The notes beneath the pieces were generated by a model. The model worked only from the letters and a program-made list of their open reading frames with translations, was not told the origin of the DNA and did no database searches. A stretch of 64,000 nt of DNA, taken from Anaerolineales bacterium. GTDB taxonomy: Bacteria > Chloroflexota > Anaerolineae > Anaerolineales > Anaerolineaceae. The stretch lies in assembly GCA_020060485.1 (NCBI GenBank), contig JAGVAB010000075.1, forward strand, positions 12,253 through 76,252, written 5' to 3'. Position numbers and translations under genes: made by a program. Below, in pieces: positions 36,889 to 44,915 of the stretch (its first letter is position 1; each line of letters begins with the position of its first letter).

Positions 36889-37153
36889 GGGTATCTCCTC
36901 TGCTGGGAATACGGTCAATTCGAATAACTTTATTTTATCTGATTTTGTGACATCCCTGGGGAGGTGCCGCCTTTTCCTGTTAAGAGCTGCCTGCGCTGAG
37001 CGCCAAAAACACCCCCATCTAGCTCCTCTTCCACGGCCAATCCCAGAGACCCTTGTTTTTCAAAAGGCTGATAGTGGACTCTGGGCGGCAGCTGTATTTC
37101 AGTGGGGGGACTTTTTTGCTGTCAGTCGCGCAGCAGAAGGGAAACCCTGCAAG

Positions 37154-38728
37154 TTACTGGTTGTGGGCATTGTCCAGTGGCAGGAGTTTATCCTGGGGAA
37201 TGTATGTCCTGATGCGATTGCGGCCGGCGCGTTTGGCGGCGTACATTGCCTGGTCGGCGTGGCGCAGCAATTGTTCGAGGTTCTCAGCATACCGCATTTC
37301 CGCCAGACCCAGGCTGGCGGTGATGCGAATCTCTGTGCCGCCAATGATGATGGGCATTGTTTCGATCTGCTGGCGGATGCGTTCTGCGGTTTGCAGAGCC
37401 TGGTCGATGCCAGTTTCGGCCAGCAGCAGAATGAATTCTTCCCCGCCGTAGCGGCAAAGGATATCCACCTGGCGGGTGTTTTGCTGCAAACACATGGCCA
37501 GACTGCGCAGCACCTGGTCGCCATCAATGTGACCACAGGTGTCATTGACCTGTTTAAAATGGTCAATATCGATCATGATGGCTGTTAAAGGGTGCCCATA
37601 GCGTAAGGACCGTTCGATCTCTTGCCCGGCAATTTGGAAAAAATGCCGGCGGTTATGCAGACCGGTGAGCGGGTCGGTGATGGCCATTTCTTGTAGGGCA
37701 AGCTGCGTCTCTTTCAGGGTGGTGATATTGCGCAGGATGATCAATATGCCGGTTTGCACATTGCGGTGATTAAACAACGTAAAAGACCGCAAGTCATAGT
37801 AGTGGAGCATGTTTTGCTGCTGGTGAGAGAATTCGATTTGTTGTGCGGTGTTGGTTTGCAGGGTTTGGGTGATTGCAGGCCAATGTACCAGGGTTTGGCT
37901 GGCGGGTTTACCGATCAAGGTGTTGGCAGGTTGTTGCAGGATTGCCTGCATGGCAGGGTTCATGTCAACAATGCGATCGAGCCTGTCCACGGTCAACATG
38001 CCATCGCTCATCGTATCAAACAGGGTGTCGCGGGCCACTGGTACCAGGTTAAGCAAGCGGTGGCGGAAGATGCCCCAGGCGTATATTAGTCCGGTGAATG
38101 CCAGACTATAGAACGCAATGGCAGAATTGGGCGGGATCAGTTTCAGGGTCATGGCGACATTCAGGCTGAGCGGCAGCATTGCCCCCAGTAGAAGTGCACT
38201 TGCCTGCATGCGGTATGGGCGAAAAGATTGAAAGAGTGTGCGAAAGACCTGCCCCAGGCTGATCAACAACAGCCCATAACTATAACAAGTGTGCACCCAA
38301 AACCAGGGGCCGGGAGACCAGTTCTTCATGCTCGCCTCGGATATGAGGCCGACAACAAACCAACCGTGGTAGGGATTGCTCCATATGATGAACTGTGAGA
38401 GAGTTGGAATGATCAAAAGCAGCAGGATGCGCTGGCGGGTCAGCCATCGGGACTTGCCGTTATAAGTGATGATGAAGGTAAAGAATGCAACCGGAATAAA
38501 AGCTACCGCCAAAAATCGCAGGTTGTGCCAAAAATTATCAATGGCTGTTTCTGGCAGCATTTCTTCCAGCAGGATGATGATCAACCAAAGTGCAATGCAC
38601 AGCATCAGCCAGGCAAAAGAAGCCGCTCCGGTTATTTTTCTTTCCCGCCAGGCATACAACCCCAGAAAGGTTACAATGCCAATGGGGATCAACTTAAAGA
38701 TCAGTGTAAGAAAGGTTTCGATGGTCAT
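37154..38728 (-). CDS. Diguanylate cyclase with 7TM sensor, PAS and GGDEF domains
   Basis: 524 residues. Residues 1-215 are the N-terminal 7TM sensor found on many histidine kinases (FWHNLRFLAVAFIPVAFFTFI, YHGWFVVGL). A PAS domain spans about 225-340 and a GGDEF domain about 350-510. The active site G428-G-E-E-F is intact and the inhibitory I-site R419-Q-V-D422 is present, so it should make cyclic di-GMP under product inhibition. The 7TM architecture resembles the hybrid kinase at 59393-63736. Confidence 0.93.
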   Translation of the reverse strand: MTIETFLTLIFKLIPIGIVTFLGLYAWRERKITGAASFAWLMLCIALWLIIILLEEMLPETAIDNFWHNLRFLAVAFIPVAFFTFIITYNGKSRWLTRQRILLLLIIPTLSQFIIWSNPYHGWFVVGLISEASMKNWSPGPWFWVHTCYSYGLLLISLGQVFRTLFQSFRPYRMQASALLLGAMLPLSLNVAMTLKLIPPNSAIAFYSLAFTGLIYAWGIFRHRLLNLVPVARDTLFDTMSDGMLTVDRLDRIVDMNPAMQAILQQPANTLIGKPASQTLVHWPAITQTLQTNTAQQIEFSHQQQNMLHYYDLRSFTLFNHRNVQTGILIILRNITTLKETQLALQEMAITDPLTGLHNRRHFFQIAGQEIERSLRYGHPLTAIMIDIDHFKQVNDTCGHIDGDQVLRSLAMCLQQNTRQVDILCRYGGEEFILLLAETGIDQALQTAERIRQQIETMPIIIGGTEIRITASLGLAEMRYAENLEQLLRHADQAMYAAKRAGRNRIRTYIPQDKLLPLDNAHNQ

Positions 38729-38947
38729 CTGGTTTTCTTTGTTGCGATTCTATACAGTTTGATTTGCACTTGTGGGTGTCAGGGGTGATGGGAAAAAAGC
38801 GACAGATGAAGGATGTGCTTGTATTATAACGATCTTTGGGGGTTCAGGGAAACAGGGTGTTTTGGAAGCCGGGAAGGGATTGGGAAATACTGGAAGGTCG
38901 CCCGGTTTGTATGCGCCGGATGATGGGTGTTAGGAATGGATACAGCG

Positions 38948-40162
38948 TCAGCGGGTGCGCCGGATGCGCATGGCCAACGCCTGAATGGGGCCGGGCGCTC
39001 TGGCGATGTCGATCAGGTATGGGTGCCGGCTGGCATACTGCAAGCGTGCGCCAGGCAGGGCCTTTTTGAATTTTTGACGGGAACCGCCAGGAGATTGCAG
39101 ACGAAAATCGACCGATTCGGGCAGGCGGCCGCGGCCGAATTTGATCTTCTCGATACTCAGGGTCAGGTCTCCGCCAAAGAGGGTATGAACTTCACCCGCC
39201 TTGAGCAGCAGGCGCACCTCAGCCTCATTGATGACCACCGGTTGGGCCTCCCCAGAGACGGGTGCAGCGCTGCCCTTTTTGCGGCGCAGGAGGGCATTTT
39301 TGGCCACGAAAAAGCCAGCAACAAAGCCAAGCAAGCTGAAGGCATATATCCAGCTTTGTGAGCTCAGGTTGAAGGTGCTCATCAGGTAGGTTATGGCAGC
39401 CATGGCGGCTATCCAGGTGAGGCAGCCCGCTCCGGCGGCGCTGGTCAGTACCAGTATGCCGGGACGCCTGGCTTTTTCTGGTTTGCTGGTCTCTGCCGTG
39501 GGTTGGGTTTCGGTTTGTTCGTCCGGGTCAATACTATCCGCAACGGGTGGGATTGCTTCCGGGGGGATGGGGGCAGAGGAGATGCTGTCATCGGGCGGGA
39601 GGACAGGCTCAATCAATGGGGCAGCATGGTCTGGATCGGGAATGTCTGCTGCAATGACAGGGGCGGTGTTGATCTGCGGCGCGGGCGGCGGTGCTGGTTC
39701 TACGGCCGCCGGTTCCTGTGGGTTCTGGGGGTGCGGGGCGGCCGGCAGATCCAGACGTACCGGACTGCCACAATTGGGGCAGAACCTGGCGCTTGCCGTC
39801 AGCAGATGACTGCAAGCCGGGCATTCCAAAAGCAGCGGGGCTGGCGGCGGGGGAGCGGAAATGGCGCTGTCCGCAGGAGGCGGTGTTTGATCAGACTCTG
39901 CCGCTTCCGGGTTGGGTTCGGGTGCAGGCGGGGCGATTTGCAGCGCATCAAGTTGTTCGCGGGCGATGCTGTTGTGCGGGTCAATTTGCAGAATGTGCTG
40001 ATAGCATTGGGCCTTTTTGGCAGGGTCGTCCTGGGCCAGGGCCATTAACGACCAGGCCTGAATGTTTTGTGGTTCGCTTTTTAACAGGCGGCCTAATTCC
40101 ACGCCGGCAGCATGTTTTTCTCCCCTGCTGATCATGCCCAAAATGCGGTAAAGATCTGCCAT
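38948..40162 (-). CDS. TPR-like / zinc-ribbon / membrane protein
   Basis: 404 residues, function unknown. An N-terminal TPR-like unit (GVELGRLLKSEPQNIQAWSLMALA; CYQHILQIDPHNSIAREQL), a Pro/Ala-rich linker, a zinc ribbon (CPACSHLLTASARFCPNCGSP, about 114-134), a long Pro/Ala-rich low-complexity stretch, two membrane spans (about 235-300) and a C-terminal beta-rich cytoplasmic domain. The first 75 residues resemble those of the proteins at 33676 and 56538. Confidence 0.72.
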   Translation of the reverse strand: MADLYRILGMISRGEKHAAGVELGRLLKSEPQNIQAWSLMALAQDDPAKKAQCYQHILQIDPHNSIAREQLDALQIAPPAPEPNPEAAESDQTPPPADSAISAPPPPAPLLLECPACSHLLTASARFCPNCGSPVRLDLPAAPHPQNPQEPAAVEPAPPPAPQINTAPVIAADIPDPDHAAPLIEPVLPPDDSISSAPIPPEAIPPVADSIDPDEQTETQPTAETSKPEKARRPGILVLTSAAGAGCLTWIAAMAAITYLMSTFNLSSQSWIYAFSLLGFVAGFFVAKNALLRRKKGSAAPVSGEAQPVVINEAEVRLLLKAGEVHTLFGGDLTLSIEKIKFGRGRLPESVDFRLQSPGGSRQKFKKALPGARLQYASRHPYLIDIARAPGPIQALAMRIRRTR

Positions 40163-40322
40163 AATCCAATGCCCTTTATCACCCCTGTTAAAACCCAGGC
40201 CAAACTTGCACTACAGGAATTTTATCATTTTTATGATGTGGATGCAAAAAATAGGCCAGTTAATGGGCGGGCTTGCGGTCTTATTTTGAAGGAAACAGAG
40301 ATTGGAATGCACAGTACAAAAT

Positions 40323-40940
40323 TCATTCTTCAAGCGAAATGTTGATTTGCGTCATCAGGTCGAGGGTGAAAAGGAGTATTTGACGCGGGGAATAACGATC
40401 CAGGACTGTGCTGGAAATTTGGCCTTGCTGCAAGAGGGTGACCAGCCCATACACGGACCCCCACAGGTTCTGGGCGATCAGGTCTTCTGGGCCGGGGGCA
40501 AAAATGCTGGCGGCCTGACAACGAGAAACCAGTTGACGGATGAGGAAGAAATTTTCTTTGGTAATTTTTACCAGGTCGGGATGGTTGTGTTCCTGTTCTA
40601 CAACGCCGGAAAATGTGATCTTGAACAAGTCTGGTTCGTCCAGTCCAAAGCGCAGGTACGCACAGCCGGTTTCGATCAATTGTTGCAAGGGATCATCAGG
40701 ATATTGCTCAAAGATGGTTGTGATGACGTCGTGGATGTGGGTATGGCCTTCAGTGGCGATGGCGGCGATCAGGGCCTGTTTGTCGGCAAAGTGGGCATAG
40801 GGCGCCGAGTGGCTGACGCCGGCGCGTTTGGCAACCTCGCGCAGGCTGAGCCCGTTCACGCCTTTGCCGGCGAGGACTTGCACGCCGGCCTGAATGAGGG
40901 CGTTTTTCAGATCGCCGTGATGGTAAGAGCTGGTTTTCAT
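40323..40940 (-). CDS. TetR-family transcriptional regulator
   Basis: 205 residues. N-terminal helix-turn-helix: LKNALIQAGVQVLAGKGVNGLSLREVAKRAGVSHSAPYAHFADKQALIAAIA. The C-terminal ligand-binding part has YLRFGLDEPDLFKITFSG, as in the TetR_C group with a WHG-like core. It is divergent from the aldolase cluster, and the intergenic region contains a large symmetric operator, so it very likely represses both directions until a cluster-related metabolite binds. Confidence 0.9.
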   Translation of the reverse strand: MKTSSYHHGDLKNALIQAGVQVLAGKGVNGLSLREVAKRAGVSHSAPYAHFADKQALIAAIATEGHTHIHDVITTIFEQYPDDPLQQLIETGCAYLRFGLDEPDLFKITFSGVVEQEHNHPDLVKITKENFFLIRQLVSRCQAASIFAPGPEDLIAQNLWGSVYGLVTLLQQGQISSTVLDRYSPRQILLFTLDLMTQINISLEE

Positions 40941-40963
40941 GGTTGGTTCTCAAATATACCGCA

Positions 40964-40985
40964 GGCTGCTGAGCCTGTCGAAGCC
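40964..40985. repeat. Dispersed GAGCTTGTCGA-type repeat, copy 3
   Basis: GGCT..GAGCCTGTCGA..AGCC. Lies in the tetR leader. Confidence 0.5.
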
Positions 40986-41091
40986 CAAGGAGACCTGCAC
41001 TCATGTACCCATCGCCCCCTGCGAGAGTAATGACCCCAAAAGGGGGCACACTTGCCCTGGAGGTAGTGCCAGCTCAGGGTACGGACTATCA

Positions 41092-41142
41092 TATCTTGAC
41101 ACTGTCCAGATTTTAAGGGATAATCTTTACAGTGTCAAGATA
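41092..41142. promoter_or_regulatory. Symmetric 51-bp operator with two overlapping divergent promoters
   Basis: TATCTTGACACTGT (41092-41105) is mirrored by ACAGTGTCAAGATA (41129-41142) as a perfect 14-bp inverted repeat. An inner AGATT/AATCT pair extends the symmetry. Plus-strand promoter: TTGACA 41096-41101, 17 bp, GATAAT 41119-41124. Minus-strand promoter: TTGACA 41138-41133, 17 bp, TAAAAT 41115-41110. Each arm contains one TTGACACTGT half-palindrome that covers a -35 box, the placement expected for a TetR-type autorepressor controlling tetR and the aldolase operon. Confidence 0.85.
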
Positions 41143-41221
41143 AAACACGGGTGCCTTGCTGCAGTCCGTGATGTGGTGAGAAAATTTTACCCTACTCCTG
41201 ATGATCTTCTGGAGGAAAACA

Positions 41222-41908
41222 ATGACGCAATTCCATGACGTGAAACAAGAGATTGTTGGTACAGCGCAGGCGCTGGTGCACAAGGGCTTTTTGATGGCCA
41301 CCGGCGGCAATATCTCAATGCGCGTGCCGGGCCAGGATGCTTTTGCTGTTACCCCTTCCAATTTGGATTATTTAAAAATGACAGCCAGGGATGTTTGCAT
41401 TCTAACCCTTGATTTGCAGCAGGTCGAAGGCGAACTGAAACCCTCGGTGGAGGCGGGGATGCACGCCGGTATTTATGCGGTGCGCGGTGACGTGAATGCA
41501 ATTATTCATACGCATCAGGTGTATACCAGTGCGCTGACATTGATTGATGCTGAAATCCCGGCCATGTTCGATGAGCAGGCGCGTTTTTTGGGCCGCAAGG
41601 TAGAGATCATTCCTTATGCGCCTTCGGGGACAGGCATGCTGGCGAAGAAGGTCGCCCGGCACGTTCAAAATCATAACAATGCTTTTATGATGAAGAACCA
41701 CGGGGCGCTGGTGTTTGGGCATGATATGCAGCGTGCGGTACATAATGTTGAAATTCTGGAGAAGTGCGCCCTGGCGTATTTGCTGGCTCTGCTCTCCGAG
41801 CGCAAGGTGAGCAGGATCCCGCTGGCGGTGCGCGAGATTGCGTTTGGTAAATTGCGCAAGGATCAGAAGAAGATCGAAGCCGGTGATTTTGAAACCGGCG
41901 GGGAGTAG
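41222..41908 (+). CDS. Class II aldolase (fuculose-phosphate aldolase type)
   Basis: 228 residues. Zinc-dependent class II aldolase of the FucA/AraD/RhaD superfamily. Expected metal and catalytic residues are visible: E77 (KPSVEAGMH), H97 and H99 (IIHTHQ), H160 (KNHGALVFG). It would cleave a phosphorylated ketose to dihydroxyacetone phosphate and an aldehyde, or perform a related epimerase/decarboxylase reaction. ATG 41222 has GGAGG upstream. First gene of the cluster with aminotransferase, MFS and FGGY kinase. Confidence 0.88.
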   Translation: MTQFHDVKQEIVGTAQALVHKGFLMATGGNISMRVPGQDAFAVTPSNLDYLKMTARDVCILTLDLQQVEGELKPSVEAGMHAGIYAVRGDVNAIIHTHQVYTSALTLIDAEIPAMFDEQARFLGRKVEIIPYAPSGTGMLAKKVARHVQNHNNAFMMKNHGALVFGHDMQRAVHNVEILEKCALAYLLALLSERKVSRIPLAVREIAFGKLRKDQKKIEAGDFETGGE

Positions 41909-41922
41909 CCTCCTCCGGCCTG

Positions 41923-41952
41923 CCCCTTTTGCAGCCTTGCCGCAAAGTGGGG
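41923..41952. repeat. Imperfect palindromic repeat related to 1132-1158
   Basis: CCCCTTTTGC and GCAAAGTGGGG around a 9-nt loop, between the aldolase and aminotransferase genes. One extra base in the right arm. Confidence 0.45.
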
Positions 41953-42026
41953 GAGGTGAGCGGTGATTTTGCGACTTAACAAGAAATCTGAATCAATGGA
42001 AAACGAAGAACCATTCTGGAGAAATG

Positions 42027-43481
42027 ATGTCCGAACAAAACTATGCCATTTCTGAATATCTGGACGCGGAGAAAGTGACCGCACAATTGAAGGCTTTAAC
42101 TGCCCAGCCTCCACGCCCCATCCGGCGGGATGTGATGGACGATGTGCTGGCTTATTTTGACACGCGCTGCACGAAATCCAAAGCGCTGACGGATGAGGCC
42201 AAACAATACATCCCCGGCGGGGTGCAGCACAACCTGGCTTTTAATTATCCTTTCCCGATTGCCATTGAAAAAGCGGAAGGGGCCTATATGTGGGATGTGG
42301 ACGGCAACCGCTATATTGACTTTTTGCAGGCTGGCGGGCCGACCGTGCTGGGCAGTAATTATGCGCCGGTGCGCGAGAAGGTGCTGGAAGTGATCCATTC
42401 CTGCGGGCCGGTGACCGGGCTGTTCCATGAATACGAACTCAAGCTGGCCAGGCTGATCACGGAGTACATGCCGGCGGTGGAGATGTTCCGTATGCTGGGT
42501 TCAGGTACAGAGGCAGTGATGGCTGCCATCCGCGCGGCACGCACCTACACCAGGAAGAAGAAGATCATCAAGGTGGGCGGGGGCTATCACGGTTGGAGTG
42601 ACCAGATGGTGTACGGTTTGCACATCCCCGGCACTGGCCGCCTGGAAGCCAAAGGCATCCCGCGCAGCGCAAACCGCCACACCCAGGAATTTTTTCCCAA
42701 TGATATTGCTGCCCTGCGGCGCAAATTGGTCGCCAACCGCTTGTGCGGCGGGACGGCGGCTGTGATCGTGGAGCCAGTGGGGCCGGAATCCGGCACGAGG
42801 CCGGTGACGTATGACTTCAACCAGAAGGTGCGCGAGCTGTGCGATGAATTCGGCGCGCTGCTGATCTTTGATGAAGTGGTGACAGGCTTTCGTCTGGGCA
42901 TGGGTGGGGCGCAGGGTTATTTTGGGGTGAAGCCCGACCTGACCATTTTCGGCAAGTGTGTGACCGGCGGGTATCCCATGGCAGGCGGTGTTGGCGGGCG
43001 GCGGGATGTGATCATGACCTTTGCGGCAGGCATCGGCGGTACGGGTGAGCGTGCCTACATTGGCGGTACGCTTTCGGCGAATCCGCTTTCCTGTGCAGCT
43101 GGGTATCATGCGCTCAAGGAAATGGAACGCACCAACGCGCCGGTGATCGCCGGACGGGCCGGAGATCGGTTGACGGCCGGTTTGCAGACCATCATCAGCA
43201 AGTATGATTTGCCGTTTGTGGCCTATAACACGGGCAGCATTGTGCATCTTGAGACTTCGGGGGTGATGCTGCTGGATTTGAAGAATCCGCTGAAGACATT
43301 GAAGGAGATCAAGGTACGCAAGCATATGATCGAGGAAATGGGCGCGGCGTATATGTCGCAGGGTTTGATCACGCTGGCCGGGTCACGGTTGTATACATCG
43401 ATGGCAACCACGGATGTGGTGATTGATGAGGCATTGGAGAAGTTTGAATTTGTGCTGTCGAGAGTGGAGGGTGTGGCATAG
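42027..43481 (+). CDS. Class III (glutamate-1-semialdehyde aminomutase-like) aminotransferase
   Basis: 484 residues. PLP-dependent fold type I: SGTEA (159-163), YHGWSDQ, FDEVVTGFRLG (281-291), and Schiff-base lysine K310 in IFGKCVTGGYPMAG. The GSAM-like sequence is typical of HemL relatives, but it has an N-terminal extension and sits in a catabolic cluster, so it is probably an amino-sugar or beta-amino acid transaminase/aminomutase rather than HemL. Start: ATGATG at 42024; the second ATG is better spaced from GGAGA. Confidence 0.85.
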   Translation: MSEQNYAISEYLDAEKVTAQLKALTAQPPRPIRRDVMDDVLAYFDTRCTKSKALTDEAKQYIPGGVQHNLAFNYPFPIAIEKAEGAYMWDVDGNRYIDFLQAGGPTVLGSNYAPVREKVLEVIHSCGPVTGLFHEYELKLARLITEYMPAVEMFRMLGSGTEAVMAAIRAARTYTRKKKIIKVGGGYHGWSDQMVYGLHIPGTGRLEAKGIPRSANRHTQEFFPNDIAALRRKLVANRLCGGTAAVIVEPVGPESGTRPVTYDFNQKVRELCDEFGALLIFDEVVTGFRLGMGGAQGYFGVKPDLTIFGKCVTGGYPMAGGVGGRRDVIMTFAAGIGGTGERAYIGGTLSANPLSCAAGYHALKEMERTNAPVIAGRAGDRLTAGLQTIISKYDLPFVAYNTGSIVHLETSGVMLLDLKNPLKTLKEIKVRKHMIEEMGAAYMSQGLITLAGSRLYTSMATTDVVIDEALEKFEFVLSRVEGVA

Positions 43482-43547
43482 GTTGTTGCTATCCCTGTGG
43501 CTTGCACTAAAAGCATGTTATTCAGGGATGCTCCCGACTGCTTCGCA

Positions 43548-43569
43548 GCCCCCCTTTAGCAAGGAGGGC
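43548..43569. repeat. GCCCCCCTT/AAGGAGGGC hairpin
   Basis: GCCCCCCTT-TAGC-AAGGAGGGC with one mismatch, in the noncoding stretch between aminotransferase and MFS genes. It looks like a dispersed palindrome. Confidence 0.45.
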
Positions 43570-43602
43570 TTGTGGGCTCAGCCTGCGCTGTGGTGGATAC
43601 GA

Positions 43603-43623
43603 ACCCTGAGCTTGGCGAAGGGT
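43603..43623. repeat. Dispersed GAGCTTGTCGA-type repeat, copy 4
   Basis: ACCCT-GAGCTTGGCGA-AGGGT. Confidence 0.6.
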
Positions 43624-43700
43624 GGACTGGATCAACGAGATTTGTTTGACATCAAGAAGCACTAAAGCATGAGTGCCTAAAAGAAAGAAAGGGTGAGGGC

Positions 43701-44915
43701 ATGGACAAAGAGGTTAAGCTGTATGGCTATCGCTGGGTGGTGCTGGCTGTTTTCATGTTCATCAATCTGACGATCCAGATGTTATGGATTACCTACGCGC
43801 CCATCACGGGGCTGGCGGCGGAGTTTTACGGGGTAACCGATTTGCAAATTGGATTGCTGGCGATGACGTTCATGATCGCTTTCGTCCCGCTCTCCATCCC
43901 GGTGTCGTGGGTGATCGATACCTACGGCTACCGCATCGCAGTGGGGATTGGCGCGGCGTTGATGGGCATTTTCGGCCTGCTGCGCGGCTTTGCCGGGGCG
44001 AATTACAGCCTGGTGCTGTGGAGCACGATCGGGATTGCGGTGGCCCAGCCTTTTCTGCTGAATGCCTGGACAACAGTGCCGGCCAAGTGGTTCCCCGTGC
44101 AGGGGCGCGCCACCGCGGTGGGCATGGTTACCCTGGCCAACCTGATTGGTACGGCGCTGGGTATGGTGCTTACGCCGGTGCTGATCGAGACGATGTCGAT
44201 CGCTACCGTGCAGCTGATCTACGGTGCGATTGCGGCTTTTTCCTCAGTGTTGTTCCTCGTGTTGGCGCGCGAGACGCCGCCCACGCCGCCCTGCGCCGAA
44301 GGCGAAGAGACGCGCGCCTTGATGCTGGACGGGCTGAAACATGCGATTAAGATCAAACCTTTCTGGTTGAATCTCACCGTTTCTTTCATTGGCCTGGGCA
44401 TTTTTAACGGGATCACTACTTGGGTGGAGAATATCATCCGCCCGCGCGGGTTTACTCCCACGGACGCCGGCACGCTTGGGGCATTGATGATTGCCGGAGG
44501 ACTGGCCGGTGCGGTTGTGCTGCCGGCACTGTCTGATAAACAGGGCAAACGCCAGCGGTTTCTGATGATTGCTTTTGTGGGGGCAATACCCGGACTGGTG
44601 GGATTGACCTTTGCCACTTCCGGATGGCTGCTGTTTGGGTCGGCGGTGTTAATGGGCTTTTTCCTGGTCAGCGCAATGCCGATTGGCATGCAGTATGCGG
44701 CGGAAATTACGCATCCGACACCGGAAGGGACATCCAACGGGTTGATCCAGCTTTTTGGCCAGGGGGCGGTGGTGTTTGTCTATATCATGGCGGCCATGAA
44801 GCGCAGTGATGGGTCTTTTACGCCATCTCTGCTGCTTTCGATCGCGCTGCTGGTGGTCAGCGCAGCACTGGTAACGCAGATGAAGGATGTGCAAACGGGA
44901 GCCAGACATGAATGA
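43701..44915 (+). CDS. MFS transporter
   Basis: 404 residues with about 12 membrane spans. The first spans (YGYRWVVLAVFMFINLTIQMLW) and VSWVIDTYGYRIAVGIGAAL carry the MFS A-motif region. The central loop is short (LARETPPTPPCAEGEE). Sequence style resembles the FLVCR/DIRC2-like MFS group. Within this cluster it probably imports the sugar or amino-sugar substrate of the kinase and aldolase; substrate not predictable. Its stop overlaps the FGGY kinase start by 8 bases. Confidence 0.85.
   Translation: MDKEVKLYGYRWVVLAVFMFINLTIQMLWITYAPITGLAAEFYGVTDLQIGLLAMTFMIAFVPLSIPVSWVIDTYGYRIAVGIGAALMGIFGLLRGFAGANYSLVLWSTIGIAVAQPFLLNAWTTVPAKWFPVQGRATAVGMVTLANLIGTALGMVLTPVLIETMSIATVQLIYGAIAAFSSVLFLVLARETPPTPPCAEGEETRALMLDGLKHAIKIKPFWLNLTVSFIGLGIFNGITTWVENIIRPRGFTPTDAGTLGALMIAGGLAGAVVLPALSDKQGKRQRFLMIAFVGAIPGLVGLTFATSGWLLFGSAVLMGFFLVSAMPIGMQYAAEITHPTPEGTSNGLIQLFGQGAVVFVYIMAAMKRSDGSFTPSLLLSIALLVVSAALVTQMKDVQTGARHE

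Noticed and set aside
40939..41238. 99-codon plus-strand frame in the tetR-aldolase intergenic region
   Set aside because: It covers the bidirectional promoter-operator and has no family similarity or ribosome binding site.
42027..43481. Calling the class III aminotransferase HemL
   Set aside because: GSAM-like motifs are present, but the N-terminal extension and catabolic-cluster context argue against a tetrapyrrole role.
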